Assembly: GCF_037381185.1 (NCBI RefSeq)
Contig: NZ_JARRQY010000018.1
Coordinates: forward strand, 1 to 64,000
Reading direction: 5' to 3'
From: Acidihalobacter_A sp037381185
GTDB lineage: Bacteria; Pseudomonadota; Gammaproteobacteria; DSM-5130; Acidihalobacteraceae
Length of the DNA: 64,000 nt
A program made the translations under genes and the position numbers. A model generated the notes under the pieces. That model ran no database searches. It was not told the origin of the DNA and saw only the letters and a list, made by a program, of their open reading frames with translations. Below are positions 25,204-34,311 of the stretch, one piece after another (the stretch's first letter is position 1; each line of letters starts with the position of its first letter).

Positions 25204-26067
25204 TCAGAAGTTCGACGCCGCGTCTGGATAGTCCGCGCCCAGCGTGGTTTGCTCCCAGGCGTCGAAGTCGCGTTTCTTGGCTTCCAGACCTTCGCGCGCG
25301 AGGTCGAGCGCCGGCTTGCCGAGCAGCAGGTGCCGCGGCGGAGTCGGCGAGGCGACGATGTCGATGAGCGCCTGCGCGGCGCGTACCGGATCGCCCTGCT
25401 GCTTGCCGTCGCGGTCATGCGTCTGCCGGCGGCGCAGGCCGGCCGTTTCCGCGTAGTCGTTGATCTCGATCGCGGATTGCACGAGCGAGCGGCCGGCGAA
25501 GTCGGTGCGAAACGGTCCCGGTTCGACTGCGGTGACCTTGATGCCGAGCGGTTCCACTTCGATCGCCAGCGAACCGGACAGGCCTTCGACCGCGAACTTG
25601 GTGGCATGGTAGTAGCCGCTCGCGGCGAAGCTGACCAGCCCGCCGATGGACGAGAGGTTGATGATGTGGCCGCTGCGGCGGGCGCGCATGCCGGGCAGCA
25701 CCGCCTTGGTCACGTCGATGAGCCCGAAGACGTTGGTGTCAAACATTTTGCGCACGGGCTCGTCCTCGCCTTCCTCGACGGCGGCCAGATAGCCGTAGCC
25801 GGCGTTGTTCACCAGTACGTCGATGCGGCCGAACCTGTCCTCGGCCTGCCGTACGGCGCGGCCGATCGCCTCGCGGTCGGTGACGTCCAGCGACAGGGTT
25901 AGGGCGGTGTTCGGGTGGCCTTCGATCAGATCCCGTAGCTTGCCGGCGTCGCGCGCCGTGGCCACCACGCGGTAGTCCTGCGCGAGCAGCAGTTTGGTCA
26001 GTTCGCGGCCGAAGCCGGTGGAGCAGCCGGTGATGAACCAGACCGGCGTCTGTTCGTTGTTTGGCAT
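25204..26067 (-). CDS. SDR family oxidoreductase
   Basis: 287 aa classical short-chain dehydrogenase. TGCSTGFGRE is the nucleotide-binding loop, VNNAGYGYLA the NNAG motif, and YYHATKFAVEGLS holds the catalytic Tyr and Lys. The C-terminal part (HLLLGKPALDLAREGLEAKK) matches the oxidoreductase subfamily often annotated as 'oxidoreductase' or ketoreductase. The start is ATG 26067. It is followed upstream by an aldo-keto reductase on the same strand with a 47-base gap, so they are probably cotranscribed. The substrate is unknown. Confidence 0.88.
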   Translation of the reverse strand: MPNNEQTPVWFITGCSTGFGRELTKLLLAQDYRVVATARDAGKLRDLIEGHPNTALTLSLDVTDREAIGRAVRQAEDRFGRIDVLVNNAGYGYLAAVEEGEDEPVRKMFDTNVFGLIDVTKAVLPGMRARRSGHIINLSSIGGLVSFAASGYYHATKFAVEGLSGSLAIEVEPLGIKVTAVEPGPFRTDFAGRSLVQSAIEINDYAETAGLRRRQTHDRDGKQQGDPVRAAQALIDIVASPTPPRHLLLGKPALDLAREGLEAKKRDFDAWEQTTLGADYPDAASNF

Positions 26068-26114
26068 GGTTGTTCGTCCTTGAGTTGATGGAACGAGTGC
26101 GATGAGCGCGGCAT

Positions 26115-27104
26115 TCAGCGGTCGACCATCGCCATCATGCGTTCGGGGTAGCGCGGCCCGGAGATCCTTTCGGGAGCCAGTGCCTGGTCGAGCGTCTGCA
26201 TCTGCGCGGCATCGAGCGCGATGGCCGCGGCGGCGACGTTCTCCTCCAGGTACCGGCGGCGCTTGGTGCCGGGGATGGGCACGATGTCCTCTCCCTTGTG
26301 CAGCAGCCAGGCGAGCGCGATCTGTCCCGGTTTGGCGCCCAGGCCTTCGGCGATTTCGCGCACGGTCTGCGCGGCCTGCATGTTGATGTCGTAGTTTTCG
26401 CCCTGGTAGCGCGGGTCGTTGCGGCGGAAGTCGGTTTCGGGATACTCCTCGGCGCGTTTGATCGCGCCGGTGAGAAAGCCGCGTCCCAGCGGCGAGAATG
26501 GCACCAGCCCGATGCCCAGTTCGCGCAGGGTGGGGATGACGTCCTGCTCCAGATTGCGCTCCCACAGCGAATACTCGCTCTGCACCGCGCTGACCGGGTG
26601 TACGGCGTGGGCGCGCCGAATGTTGCCGACGCCGGCTTCCGACAGGCCGAAGAAACGCACCTTGCCCTGCTGCACCAGTTCGCCGACGGCGCCGGCTACC
26701 TCCTCGATGGGTACGTCGCGGTCGACGCGGTGCTGGTAGAGCAGGTCGATGTGGTCGGTGCGCAGGCGTTTGAGCGAGCCTTCTACGACTTCGCGGATGT
26801 GCTCGGGACGGCTGTTGGCGCCGGTCATCTTGCCGTCCTCGATGCGGAAGCCGAACTTGGTCGCGAGCACGACCTGATCGCGCTTGCCGGCCAGCGCGCG
26901 ACCGAGCAGGTCCTCGTTGGAGAAGGGGCCGTAGACCTCGGCGGTGTCGAGGAAGTTGCAGCCGAGTTCGATGGCGCGGTGCAGCGTGGCGATGGACTCG
27001 GCTTCGTCTGCCGGGCCGTAGGATTGGCTCATGCCCATACAGCCCAGGCCGATAGCGGAAACCTCGAGCCCCTGGCTGCCGAGTTTGCGTTTGTTCAATG
27101 TCAT
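26115..27104 (-). CDS. Aldo/keto reductase
   Basis: 329 aa TIM-barrel NADPH-dependent reductase. The catalytic tetrad is visible as Asp and Tyr in FLDTAEVYG, Lys in VLATKFGF, and His in LLYQHRVD. The PGTKRRRYLEEN segment near the C-terminus binds the cofactor phosphate. It resembles the AKR13/YakC-like group (GLGCMGMSQSYG at the start). ATG 27104 has GAGGACACG upstream. It leads an apparent operon with the SDR gene. Together they suggest reduction of carbonyl compounds; substrates are not known. Confidence 0.92.
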   Translation of the reverse strand: MTLNKRKLGSQGLEVSAIGLGCMGMSQSYGPADEAESIATLHRAIELGCNFLDTAEVYGPFSNEDLLGRALAGKRDQVVLATKFGFRIEDGKMTGANSRPEHIREVVEGSLKRLRTDHIDLLYQHRVDRDVPIEEVAGAVGELVQQGKVRFFGLSEAGVGNIRRAHAVHPVSAVQSEYSLWERNLEQDVIPTLRELGIGLVPFSPLGRGFLTGAIKRAEEYPETDFRRNDPRYQGENYDINMQAAQTVREIAEGLGAKPGQIALAWLLHKGEDIVPIPGTKRRRYLEENVAAAAIALDAAQMQTLDQALAPERISGPRYPERMMAMVDR

Positions 27105-27542
27105 GGCGTGTCCTCGAATGGGACGACCAACGCGGGCTTCTTCCACGGAGGATAAGCACGGGCGTTTGGGGTCGTGTGAATGTCAGCGACGTTTGCCGTT
27201 TGTGGCAACACCGCGATCTGCGCGATCGCGGAACAGCTCCGGAGAGCTTTAGAACTAAGCTACGCGAACCGTGGCTTGTATGCGTGCCGCCCGGGGACGG
27301 GCAGCGAACGGAATGAGCTTAGCACAAGATTGGATACTGGCCGCGGAGCGGGTGCGAGCATCCGGGCCCAGCTTCCGATGAAGATGCGCTGTGACTCGGA
27401 TTAAAATCAACATATGTCAATGCGGATATGCTGCGAACGAAAACGCCGTTGAAACTGCGCCGTGAGGCTATGTTTCCAAGGAGCTGGCTAACGAAGCACC
27501 GGTGCATGTACCCACATCCATATCCTCGAGCAGCGCGTCTAG
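27105..27542. other. Intergenic, promoter side of the aldo/keto reductase; no gene
   Basis: I see no gene here. The part nearest 27105 should contain the promoter of the aldo-keto reductase. Frames on both strands are short and resemble nothing I know. The right end merges into the flavoprotein pseudogene. Confidence 0.35.
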
Positions 27543-28571
27543 GGCGCGCCGGCCAAGGTCAAGGCGATACCGAGTCTTGAGGTGGCGTTCGGCCGGACCC
27601 GCCTCATCGGGTCGCGGATGGCGGTGATCAAGGCGGACGGCAGCCGGCGCGAACTGCGTTTCGATCGTGCGATCCTCGTCACCGGTTCTCTGCCTTCGCG
27701 CCCTTCCATTCCCGGCGCCGATCTGCCCGGCGTGCTCGATTCGACGGGGCTGATCGAAATCGATGCTGTGCCGGAGTCGCTGGCCTCGATCGGCGGCGGA
27801 TCGGTCGGTGTGGAAATGGCGTAGATTTACGCCATGCTTGCCGGCCTGCTCGCCGAGTGTCTGGCGGCTGAAGGCATAAGTCTGCGAACCGGCGTGAAGA
27901 TCGAGTCGATTGAAGGCGAGGAAAACCGGCATACCGTTCGCTACAGTCTGGACGGACAACCCCGCGCAGGTGGAGGGCCATCGTCGCAGGCCGCCCTCCC
28001 AACGTCGAGGGACTCGGCCTGGGGACGACCGCGGTGCGACATGACCGTCGCGGCATCAAGGTCGACGACACTCTGCAGACCGACGAGTCCGGCATCCATG
28101 CCACCGGCGATCTGGTGGTCAACCCCATGTTCGCGCATTGGGCCACCGCGCAGGCGCTGGTCGTGGCCCGTCATCTGCTCGGTGTGCCGGTCGCGTTCCC
28201 GCGCCGGGATTACAACAGCGCGGTGATTTTCTCCTATCTCGAACTGGCCATGGCTGGGCTCACCGAGGAGGGGCCCGTGCGGCCGGGCAGGACGGGGGCG
28301 TGGCCGAGTACGATTACCGCGGCGATGCCCGCACCGAGATCAGCGGCGCGGCCTTTGCTCGCCTGCGCTCGTCTATCGGCGCGGGGGCCGGAGCATCGTG
28401 TGCATCCATGCCCTGGTCAAAGGGACCGCGGACATTATGGGCGAAGTGGTGCTGGCGATGCGCCACGGCCTGACGCTGGAACGGTTCGCCGCCGCGATTC
28501 ATCCGCACCTGATTTTGACCGATGCCATGCGGGCGGCGAAGATGGCGCACCCGGGTGAGCGCCGCCGCTAG
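27543..28571 (+). pseudogene. Pyridine nucleotide-disulfide oxidoreductase (lipoamide-dehydrogenase/MerA-like), heavily decayed
   Basis: Pieces of one flavoprotein lie in order across changing frames. They are ILVTGSLPSRPSIPGADLPG, SIGGGSVGVEMA, then TAG (27822-27824) where the family has Gln (AQIYA), then LAGLLAECLAAEGISLRTGV. A frame change near 27968 gives VAGRRPNVEGL and HATGDLVVNPMFAHWATAQA. Another near 28280 leads to the dimerisation domain GEVVLAMRHGLTLERFAAAI then HPH. The N-terminal FAD and redox-disulfide part is missing, and about 20 residues are deleted after IYAML. It is clearly dead. Confidence 0.85.
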
Positions 28572-28585
28572 GGGGCGCGAAGGCC

Positions 28586-28855
28586 TCAGCGCAGCTGGCT
28601 GTCCTTGCTGCCGCGGCGGTTGTAGCCGCTGAAAGCGGTGGCCTGTTTGTCATGTTCCTCTTGGCAGGCTACACACAGGCGCACGCCCTTGAGCGCCTGG
28701 CGGCGCGCCGGGGGGATTTCCTCGCCGCATTCCTCGCAGTGCGTCAGGCTTTGCTGACCCTGTGGCAGCTGGCTGCGTGCGCGCTGTAATGCGTCCTGAA
28801 CGGTGTCGTCGATCTGGTCCTGAACCGCGCCGTCTTTTGCCCATCCGCTCGCCAT
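28586..28855 (-). CDS. DksA/TraR family C4 zinc-finger protein (YbiI-like)
   Basis: 89 aa. The zinc finger HCEECGEEIPPARRQALKG then VRLCVACQ has the CxxC-x17-CxxC spacing of the DksA/TraR family. The N-terminal part is a short helix (DQIDDTVQDALQRARSQL), so it is of the small TraR/YbiI type, which may bind the RNA polymerase secondary channel. The start is ATG 28855 (MASGWAKDG). It is convergent with the flavoprotein pseudogene and divergent from the AraC gene at 29011. Confidence 0.85.
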   Translation of the reverse strand: MASGWAKDGAVQDQIDDTVQDALQRARSQLPQGQQSLTHCEECGEEIPPARRQALKGVRLCVACQEEHDKQATAFSGYNRRGSKDSQLR

Positions 28856-29010
28856 GAGTCTTCCCCGCTGCACGTGACTATGCCCTGATTATCGGACAAG
28901 CCGTGCCGTCTCGCCATGCTCGGGCAGGGCTGCACAAATGTTCCAGACCGTTGCGCCGAGGCGGCTAGAATTATGTTTAGGCAACGATTGGCGTCTGCTT
29001 CGAGTGACAT

Positions 29011-29847
29011 ATGTCTCCACGCGATTGGATCGATCTTTCTCAGGATAGCGAGACCGGTATCGAGACGCTGCGCGCGCATTTCGAGGGGCATGCCTACGAT
29101 CCGCACTGGCACGACAGTTATCTGATCGGGGTGACCGAGCAGGGCGTGCAGCAGTTCAACTGCCGGCGACAGCGGCACAGCAGTACGCGCGGCAAGGTGT
29201 TCATGCTCGAGCCCGGCGAGATCCACGACGGCGAGGCACCCGAGGACGCGAGTTTCACCTATAGCTCGCTGTATATCGATCCGCAGTGGCTGATGCGGGA
29301 GCTGCGCTTGGTGTACGGGGAGGTGCCCTGCGGCTACGAGCTGCATTTCGACGTCTCGCTGACCGCCGATGCACCGTTGGCGCAGGCAATCTCGGTCGCG
29401 TTCAAGGCCCTGCAGAGCAAGGAGCTGCGCATCGTCCGGCAGAGCGCGCTGGATGCGCTGTTCGACAAGCTGACGCACCACGTGCGATGGCGTATGCGGA
29501 TGGGGGGCAGTCCGCGTCTGCCGTCGGTTGCCCTGCAGGCGCGGGACTATCTGCATGCGCATATGGCCGAGGACATCGGGCTGGACGATCTGGCCCGGGT
29601 GGTGGGCACCGACCGTTTCCGGCTGACGCGGGCCTTCAAGGCCGCCTTCGGCATGCCGCCGCACGCGTACTTCATCCAGCTGCGGCTGGCCAGGGCGCGG
29701 CGCATGCTGGCGCTAGGCGTGTCGCCGTCGGCTGCTGCCGCCGATCTGGGTTTCGCCGACCAGAGTCATCTGGGGCGCTGGTTCCGGCGGGCCTACGGGC
29801 TGACTCCGGCGCACTACCGCAGGCGATGCTCAAACGTTCCAGACTGA
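29011..29847 (+). CDS. AraC family transcriptional regulator
   Basis: 278 aa. The N-terminal cupin sensor (AYDPHWHDSYLIGVTEQGVQ, LEPGEIHDGEA) and two C-terminal helix-turn-helix units (IGLDDLARVVGTDRFRLTRA, then AAADLGFADQSHLGRWFRRA) are complete. This sensor type (HxHDxYxIG, GEIHDG) is common in AraC regulators encoded next to LysE-family exporters, as here. It most likely controls the exporter at 29960. The regulator at 33289 is a paralog with the same architecture. The start is ATG 29011. Confidence 0.9.
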   Translation: MSPRDWIDLSQDSETGIETLRAHFEGHAYDPHWHDSYLIGVTEQGVQQFNCRRQRHSSTRGKVFMLEPGEIHDGEAPEDASFTYSSLYIDPQWLMRELRLVYGEVPCGYELHFDVSLTADAPLAQAISVAFKALQSKELRIVRQSALDALFDKLTHHVRWRMRMGGSPRLPSVALQARDYLHAHMAEDIGLDDLARVVGTDRFRLTRAFKAAFGMPPHAYFIQLRLARARRMLALGVSPSAAAADLGFADQSHLGRWFRRAYGLTPAHYRRRCSNVPD

Positions 29848-29900
29848 GTCCCCGGTCCGCGCCAATATCGGTCCCTCGAAAACAATGCGAGGAGACCGCC

Positions 29901-29957
29901 ATGCATGCCCCGGTTTGTTCATCCGCCCCGCCTCATGCGCCGTTCGAGGTGGCCTGA
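29901..29957 (+). CDS. Possible 18-residue leader peptide upstream of the LysE exporter
   Basis: ATG 29901 has AGGAGA six bases upstream, the best ribosome site in the region. It encodes MHAPVCSSAPPHAPFEVA and stops at TGA 29955-29957, two bases before the exporter ATG at 29960. The exporter start itself has only GAGG ten bases upstream, inside this small frame. Translation may be coupled. It is short, so chance cannot be excluded. Confidence 0.4.
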   Translation: MHAPVCSSAPPHAPFEVA

Positions 29958-29959
29958 AG

Positions 29960-30565
29960 ATGGAGGCGTGGGCGCCGTTCCTGCTGTTTTCCGCCGTCAT
30001 GGCCGTGACGCCGGGGCCGACCAATATCCTGGTGTTCGCCATCAGTTCCCGCCACGGCTGGGCTGCGGCCCTGCCCGCCGTGCTGGGAGCGGGCGCCGGG
30101 GTGGCGAGCCTGTTGCTGCTGGCGGGCTTGGGGCTTGGCGAACTGCTCCTGCGCCAGCCTCTGGTGCAGGAGGTGTTGTCGTGGATCGGCGTGGCCTGGT
30201 TGAGCTGGCTGGCGTGGAAGATATTCAGCAGTCCACCGGCACATCTCGACGGGGACGGCGTCCGGGAACGCAAGGCACCGCTGGGTTTCGTCGGCACCGT
30301 CGGTCTGCAACTGGTGAATCCCAAGGCGTGGATCATGGCCTTGTCGGCGGTGACGGTGTTCTCCGGTGCGGCGCTGGGGCATGCCGGAGGCAGCCTGGAG
30401 ATGGCGCTGCTGTTCTATCTGGTGTCGCTGCCCTGCGTGGGCGCGTGGGTGGTATTGGGGGCGGGCACCGGGCGCCTGCTGGGGTCGCCGCGGCGCATGG
30501 TTTACATGAACCGCGGCCTGGGATTGTTGCTGCTGGTTTCGGCGTGGGTGTCCGTACTGCTGTGA
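29960..30565 (+). CDS. LysE family translocator
   Basis: 201 aa inner-membrane exporter with about six hydrophobic helices. The family signature is AVTPGPTNILVFAISSRHGW near the N-terminus, and the LQLVNPKAWIMALSAVTVF segment in the middle is also typical (NPKxxxF-like). LysE-type proteins export amino acids or related small molecules by antiport. The start ATG 29960 is two bases after a possible leader peptide. The AraC regulator upstream probably senses the exported compound. The substrate is unknown. Confidence 0.9.
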   Translation: MEAWAPFLLFSAVMAVTPGPTNILVFAISSRHGWAAALPAVLGAGAGVASLLLLAGLGLGELLLRQPLVQEVLSWIGVAWLSWLAWKIFSSPPAHLDGDGVRERKAPLGFVGTVGLQLVNPKAWIMALSAVTVFSGAALGHAGGSLEMALLFYLVSLPCVGAWVVLGAGTGRLLGSPRRMVYMNRGLGLLLLVSAWVSVLL

Positions 30566-30576
30566 GGAAAAATCCC

Positions 30577-31602
30577 TCAGTGGGTGCCGGCCTGCGCGGG
30601 TAGCGGCGCGGACTGTACCGTGAACGGCACGCCGTGCGGGATAACGGCAGAGTCGCCCGGTTCGTGCTTGAAGAGAATCGCGTACTTCGTCTGAATGAAA
30701 TAGACACGTCTGCCGTAAGCGAGGCCGGATGAAGGCGAAGCGAGTCCGTTGACCAGAGTGTCTAGCGTGGCCGAGCCGTTTGCGTGCACGGTGGCGAGGC
30801 TGACGCGACCGTCCAGCGGATCGTTCTTGGCGAAGGCGTTGGTTTCGAAGACCAGCAGGCGGTTGTGGTCCAGATAGCGGATGCCGTCGGCGTTCTTCAA
30901 GGTGCGCGGGAAGCGGATCGTTTCCACCCTGCCCGGAGAACCATCGGCGCGCAGAGGAATCCTGAACAGTTTCGGCGCGGCTGTGACCAGACCGACGTAA
31001 ATGGCGTGGCCCGGTTCGATGGCGATGCCGTTGAGGCAGTATGGGCCGCTTTTCGGGTAGAACTGCGGCGCAACAAGCCAGGGTTTCAATTCGTCGTGCA
31101 CGCCGTCGAGCACGAGGATGCGCGGGTGCAGCGAGTCGGTGACGAAGATGCGGCCGTCATGCGCGAGGGCGAGATCGTTGCAAAGACCGCCGCCGGGCAG
31201 GGCATAGCTGCCGCGCGGCGCACCGGTTTTCAGGTCGAAGGCCTTCAGCGCGGAGGGATGATGCGGCGCGGTGGAGTAGCCGATATCGCTTGAACAGGCC
31301 CACAGCAGCCCGCGTTTGCTATCGACCAGTACGCCCTGCGTGTTGGTCAACCCGCTGCTGCCGGACGGCACGAAGACGCGGGCCGTCGTTTCCCCCGGGC
31401 GCAGTCGCGCGATCGAGCCATGACGCCAGCTGCCGATGTAGAACGTGCCGTGCGGACCAACGGCGATGCTTTCCGGATAGAAGTCGGGTGGAAGTGTGAA
31501 GGTGTGGGCGATGCTTGCCGCCTGCGCTGCGTATGCGCATACCGCCGCGGCCAGCGCGGCGGTCAGAGCCAGGATGAGGGAAAACGGGGATCGCTGCTGC
31601 AT
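30577..31602 (-). CDS. SMP-30/gluconolactonase-like secreted beta-propeller protein
   Basis: 341 aa. A signal peptide (LILALTAALAAAVCAYAAQA) is followed by a six-bladed propeller typical of the SMP-30/gluconolactonase/NHL-like superfamily: FYPESIAVGPHGTFYIGSW, NTQGVLVDSKRGLLWACSSD, CNDLALAHDGRIFVTDS, and NADGIRYLDHNRLLVFE. The start is ATG 31602 with AGGAGC upstream. It would act in the periplasm on a lactone or serve as a binding protein; which is unclear. It is divergent from the LysR gene at 31701, its probable regulator, and convergent with the LysE gene. Confidence 0.8.
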   Translation of the reverse strand: MQQRSPFSLILALTAALAAAVCAYAAQAASIAHTFTLPPDFYPESIAVGPHGTFYIGSWRHGSIARLRPGETTARVFVPSGSSGLTNTQGVLVDSKRGLLWACSSDIGYSTAPHHPSALKAFDLKTGAPRGSYALPGGGLCNDLALAHDGRIFVTDSLHPRILVLDGVHDELKPWLVAPQFYPKSGPYCLNGIAIEPGHAIYVGLVTAAPKLFRIPLRADGSPGRVETIRFPRTLKNADGIRYLDHNRLLVFETNAFAKNDPLDGRVSLATVHANGSATLDTLVNGLASPSSGLAYGRRVYFIQTKYAILFKHEPGDSAVIPHGVPFTVQSAPLPAQAGTH

Positions 31603-31700
31603 GTCGGTTGCTCCTGTTGAGTCGTCGGAGCACTCTATTCGCAATATTTTAATTGATCATCGGCATTTTGGTTGTCGGATTATCAATCTAAAGGTTGCGA

Positions 31701-32609
31701 ATGGATTATCTGAAGACACTGGCCGTATTCGTGCGCGTCGCCGAAAAGGGCAGCTTTGCGGCGGTTGCCGAGGAATTCGGCGTTTCCGGAACCATGGTCG
31801 GCAAGCATGTGCAGGCGCTGGAGCGGCGCCTGGGCGGCAGGCTGGTGGCGCGCACGACGCGGCGCCAAAGCCTGACCGATCTGGGGCTGGAATTCTATGA
31901 ACGTGCGCGTTCGATCCTGGCGGAGGTGGAGTCGGCCGACGGTCTGGCGGAGGAGATGCGCAGCCAGCCGCGCGGGACGCTGTGCGTCAGTGCGCCGACG
32001 GCGCTCGGTGCCGAGCTGTTGGTGGATGCGATTGCCGATTACCAGCGCGCGTATCCGGAGGTCGAAGTCGAGCTGAGCGTTACCGATCGTGTTGTGGACC
32101 TGGTCGACGAGGGTTTCCATGTCGCCGTCCGCACGGGCGAAGGCGTCGATCAGGGGCTTGTGGAGCGAAGGCTTCGGCCGTATCGGGTCGCGGCCTGCGC
32201 CAGCCCGGCCTACCTGGCCGAGCGTCCGGCGATCCGCGAACCGGAGGACCTTCTGCAGCACAGTCGCCTCAGTTTTGCGCATTGGGGAGAGCACCCCGTG
32301 TGGCGCTTCAGGCGGAGTGATGAGACACGCGCCGTGCCCGTCGCCGGCGCATTCCGTTCCGATAACGTTGTGGCTCTGCGACGGGCCGCTCTCGCCGGTT
32401 TGGGAGTCGCAGTATTGGCGGAAGCGCTGATCGAGGAGGAGCTTGCTGCCGGCACGCTGCAGAGGGTTCTGTCCGAATGGCACCTCAAGGCACGTCCGAC
32501 CGTCCTGGTCTGGCCGCCGCATATGCGCGCTTCGGCCAAGCTGCGTTCATTCGTCGAGTTCATCGGCGAGCGCTTGGGCGAAGGTGGTGGAACCGGATTG
32601 GAGGCATGA
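31701..32609 (+). CDS. LysR family transcriptional regulator
   Basis: 302 aa. N-terminal helix-turn-helix MDYLKTLAVFVRVAEKGSFA ... MVGKHVQALERRLGGRLVAR then TTRRQSLT, followed by the effector-binding domain. It belongs to the group with short recognition helix and RTTRR end that often governs a divergent gene. The start is ATG 31701 with AAAGG upstream; a TTG six bases earlier is in frame. It is divergent from the propeller protein gene across a 98-base AT-rich gap. The effector is unknown. The gap 32610-32811 after it shows no gene. Confidence 0.9.
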   Translation: MDYLKTLAVFVRVAEKGSFAAVAEEFGVSGTMVGKHVQALERRLGGRLVARTTRRQSLTDLGLEFYERARSILAEVESADGLAEEMRSQPRGTLCVSAPTALGAELLVDAIADYQRAYPEVEVELSVTDRVVDLVDEGFHVAVRTGEGVDQGLVERRLRPYRVAACASPAYLAERPAIREPEDLLQHSRLSFAHWGEHPVWRFRRSDETRAVPVAGAFRSDNVVALRRAALAGLGVAVLAEALIEEELAAGTLQRVLSEWHLKARPTVLVWPPHMRASAKLRSFVEFIGERLGEGGGTGLEA

Positions 32610-32811
32610 GGATTGCTTCGGGTGATGTCGAAATGAGTGGGATTTAGCCAGTTAACGGCAATAAACGGCCAGAAGCGGAAGTTCCGTGGAGCAGCCTTGA
32701 CCGTCCGTTATCCGACTATGAGCATCAATTCTGGCCTTATAGGGATTAGTCGCCCCGCCGCTACGCTTGGCCGCACAACTACTAGCATCTGTATGCGCCG
32801 AGCCCGGTGTG

Positions 32812-33213
32812 TTAGATCCAAACATCATTTTGGGCCGTTCGATCGTTTTCTGAATCTCCTGTATTCAGCACCCCACGCGGCTCGATCAGTAGCAGTTTGA
32901 CCTCTGCGCCCGCAAACGGCTTGTGCTCAACCCCTTTGGGGATGACCGCTAACTCACCAGGCTGTAGCAATATCGATCTATCCCTGAAATCGATCCGCAA
33001 ATTTCCGTCGAGTACCAGGAAAGTTTCATCGGTCTCGGCATGCTGATGCCATACAAAGTCGCCTTCCAGCTTAACGACTTTGAACTGATAGTCGTTCATT
33101 TCGACGATCACACGCGGCTGCCAGTGTTCTTTAATGCGGCCGACTTTTTCGATCAAATTGATTGCAACGCCTTGGCCACGAGAGTCGGGTGCCAATTCAG
33201 AAATCTGAGTCAT
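32812..33213 (-). CDS. Cupin domain protein
   Basis: 133 aa single-domain cupin. The metal site is seen in VWHQHAETDETFLVLDG (two His and a Glu), and the second motif is PGELAVIPKGVEHKP. ATG 33213 has GGAG upstream. It resembles small cupins used as isomerases or stress-related sensors, but the chemistry is not predictable. The neighbour on the same strand is an AraC regulator (75-base gap). Both genes look less GC-rich than the surroundings and use more A/T-ending codons, which suggests recent acquisition. Confidence 0.85.
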   Translation of the reverse strand: MTQISELAPDSRGQGVAINLIEKVGRIKEHWQPRVIVEMNDYQFKVVKLEGDFVWHQHAETDETFLVLDGNLRIDFRDRSILLQPGELAVIPKGVEHKPFAGAEVKLLLIEPRGVLNTGDSENDRTAQNDVWI

Positions 33214-33288
33214 GCTGTACTCCGTTGGATATGGGCAGATACAACCCTATATCCGGAGCGGGATACACATCTTGAACGATCGTGCAAA

Positions 33289-34125
33289 TCAGATAACGAC
33301 GCAATTTGCTTGTGCGCGAGCAATTTGTAGCCAGCGGCCAGGGGGCATGCCGTAAGTTTTAGTAAAATGGCGTGTCATATGACTTTGATCGGCAAAGCCG
33401 GCCCCCATTGCGGCATCGATCAGTGTGCACCCTTGAAGCATTCTCTTGCGCGCGACTTCGAGTCGTCGCATCGTCAGATAGCGATACGGGCTTGTGCTGT
33501 AGAACGCACGAAAGTCGCGAATCAAACGCCAACGTTCACGCCCTGTTGCTTGTTCCAATTCGTCGAGCGTGACTTGTTGATCCAAGTGCGCGTGCAGGTA
33601 CTCTCTCGCGCGTCGTGCGCTCGCGAAGCAACGGGATGCAGAGACAGGGGACGCGTTTGAGACTGCAGCCAACGCCAATGCCAGTTCGGCAAGGGCCTCA
33701 TCTTGTTCGAGAGGCTGCAATGGCGAAGACATTCGGGGTAGCAGCACCTCCAGCGCGTAATGCAAGCGAGGATCGGTCGATACGCCGCCATCAATGAACG
33801 GTAGGGTTTTGCCTTCGAGCACATCATGGAAAAGCGCGGGTTCGATATAGATCATCCGGTAGCGAAAACCTTCATGTGTACCAGCCTGCCCATCATGTGG
33901 TTCGTCCGGGTGTAGAACAATCGTATGGCCAGGCAAACTGTGACGCATGCTTTTCTGGTAATGAAAGCTCTGTACACCCGCGAGGGTGCGGCCAATGGCA
34001 TAGGTGTCGTGGCGATGCATTGCATAGGCGTTCCCTTGAAAGAACGCCTCTATGCGTTCGACGCCTGCGGTCGGTTGATCATGCGCAACCCAGTCAGACT
34101 GGTTCTGTCTTTGACGTGAACGCAT
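33289..34125 (-). CDS. AraC family transcriptional regulator
   Basis: 278 aa with the cupin sensor (NAYAMHRHDTYAIGRTLAGV, LHPDEPHDGQAG) and two helix-turn-helix units (VTLDELEQATGRERWRLIRD, then DAAMGAGFADQSHMTRHFTK). The architecture equals that of the regulator at 29011. The start is ATG 34125 with GAGGGG upstream. Codon use is AT-richer than in flanking genes, in line with transfer. No LysE exporter follows; the adjoining cupin gene downstream is the likely target. The left boundary of the insertion sequence lies about 190 bases upstream. Confidence 0.88.
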   Translation of the reverse strand: MRSRQRQNQSDWVAHDQPTAGVERIEAFFQGNAYAMHRHDTYAIGRTLAGVQSFHYQKSMRHSLPGHTIVLHPDEPHDGQAGTHEGFRYRMIYIEPALFHDVLEGKTLPFIDGGVSTDPRLHYALEVLLPRMSSPLQPLEQDEALAELALALAAVSNASPVSASRCFASARRAREYLHAHLDQQVTLDELEQATGRERWRLIRDFRAFYSTSPYRYLTMRRLEVARKRMLQGCTLIDAAMGAGFADQSHMTRHFTKTYGMPPGRWLQIARAQANCVVI

Positions 34126-34311
34126 CACACCCCTCGTGCTTGGCAGTTACTCGCATTCAAGGGTTAGATGATTAAGATTTAATATTGTTCAGGCGAGCCC
34201 GAATAGCCGCCAGATTTCTAGATGCTTCCTGGCTCTCTGTGGATCTAGCCGTCCGCAATGTGCGGGATAGCTGACTCTCTGAGGGAAAGATGCAAATGGC
34301 TGCAGTGGGTC

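Noticed and set aside
25114..25902. Plus ORF opposite the SDR gene
   Set aside because: Antisense shadow; no start signal, and the minus frame has all SDR motifs.
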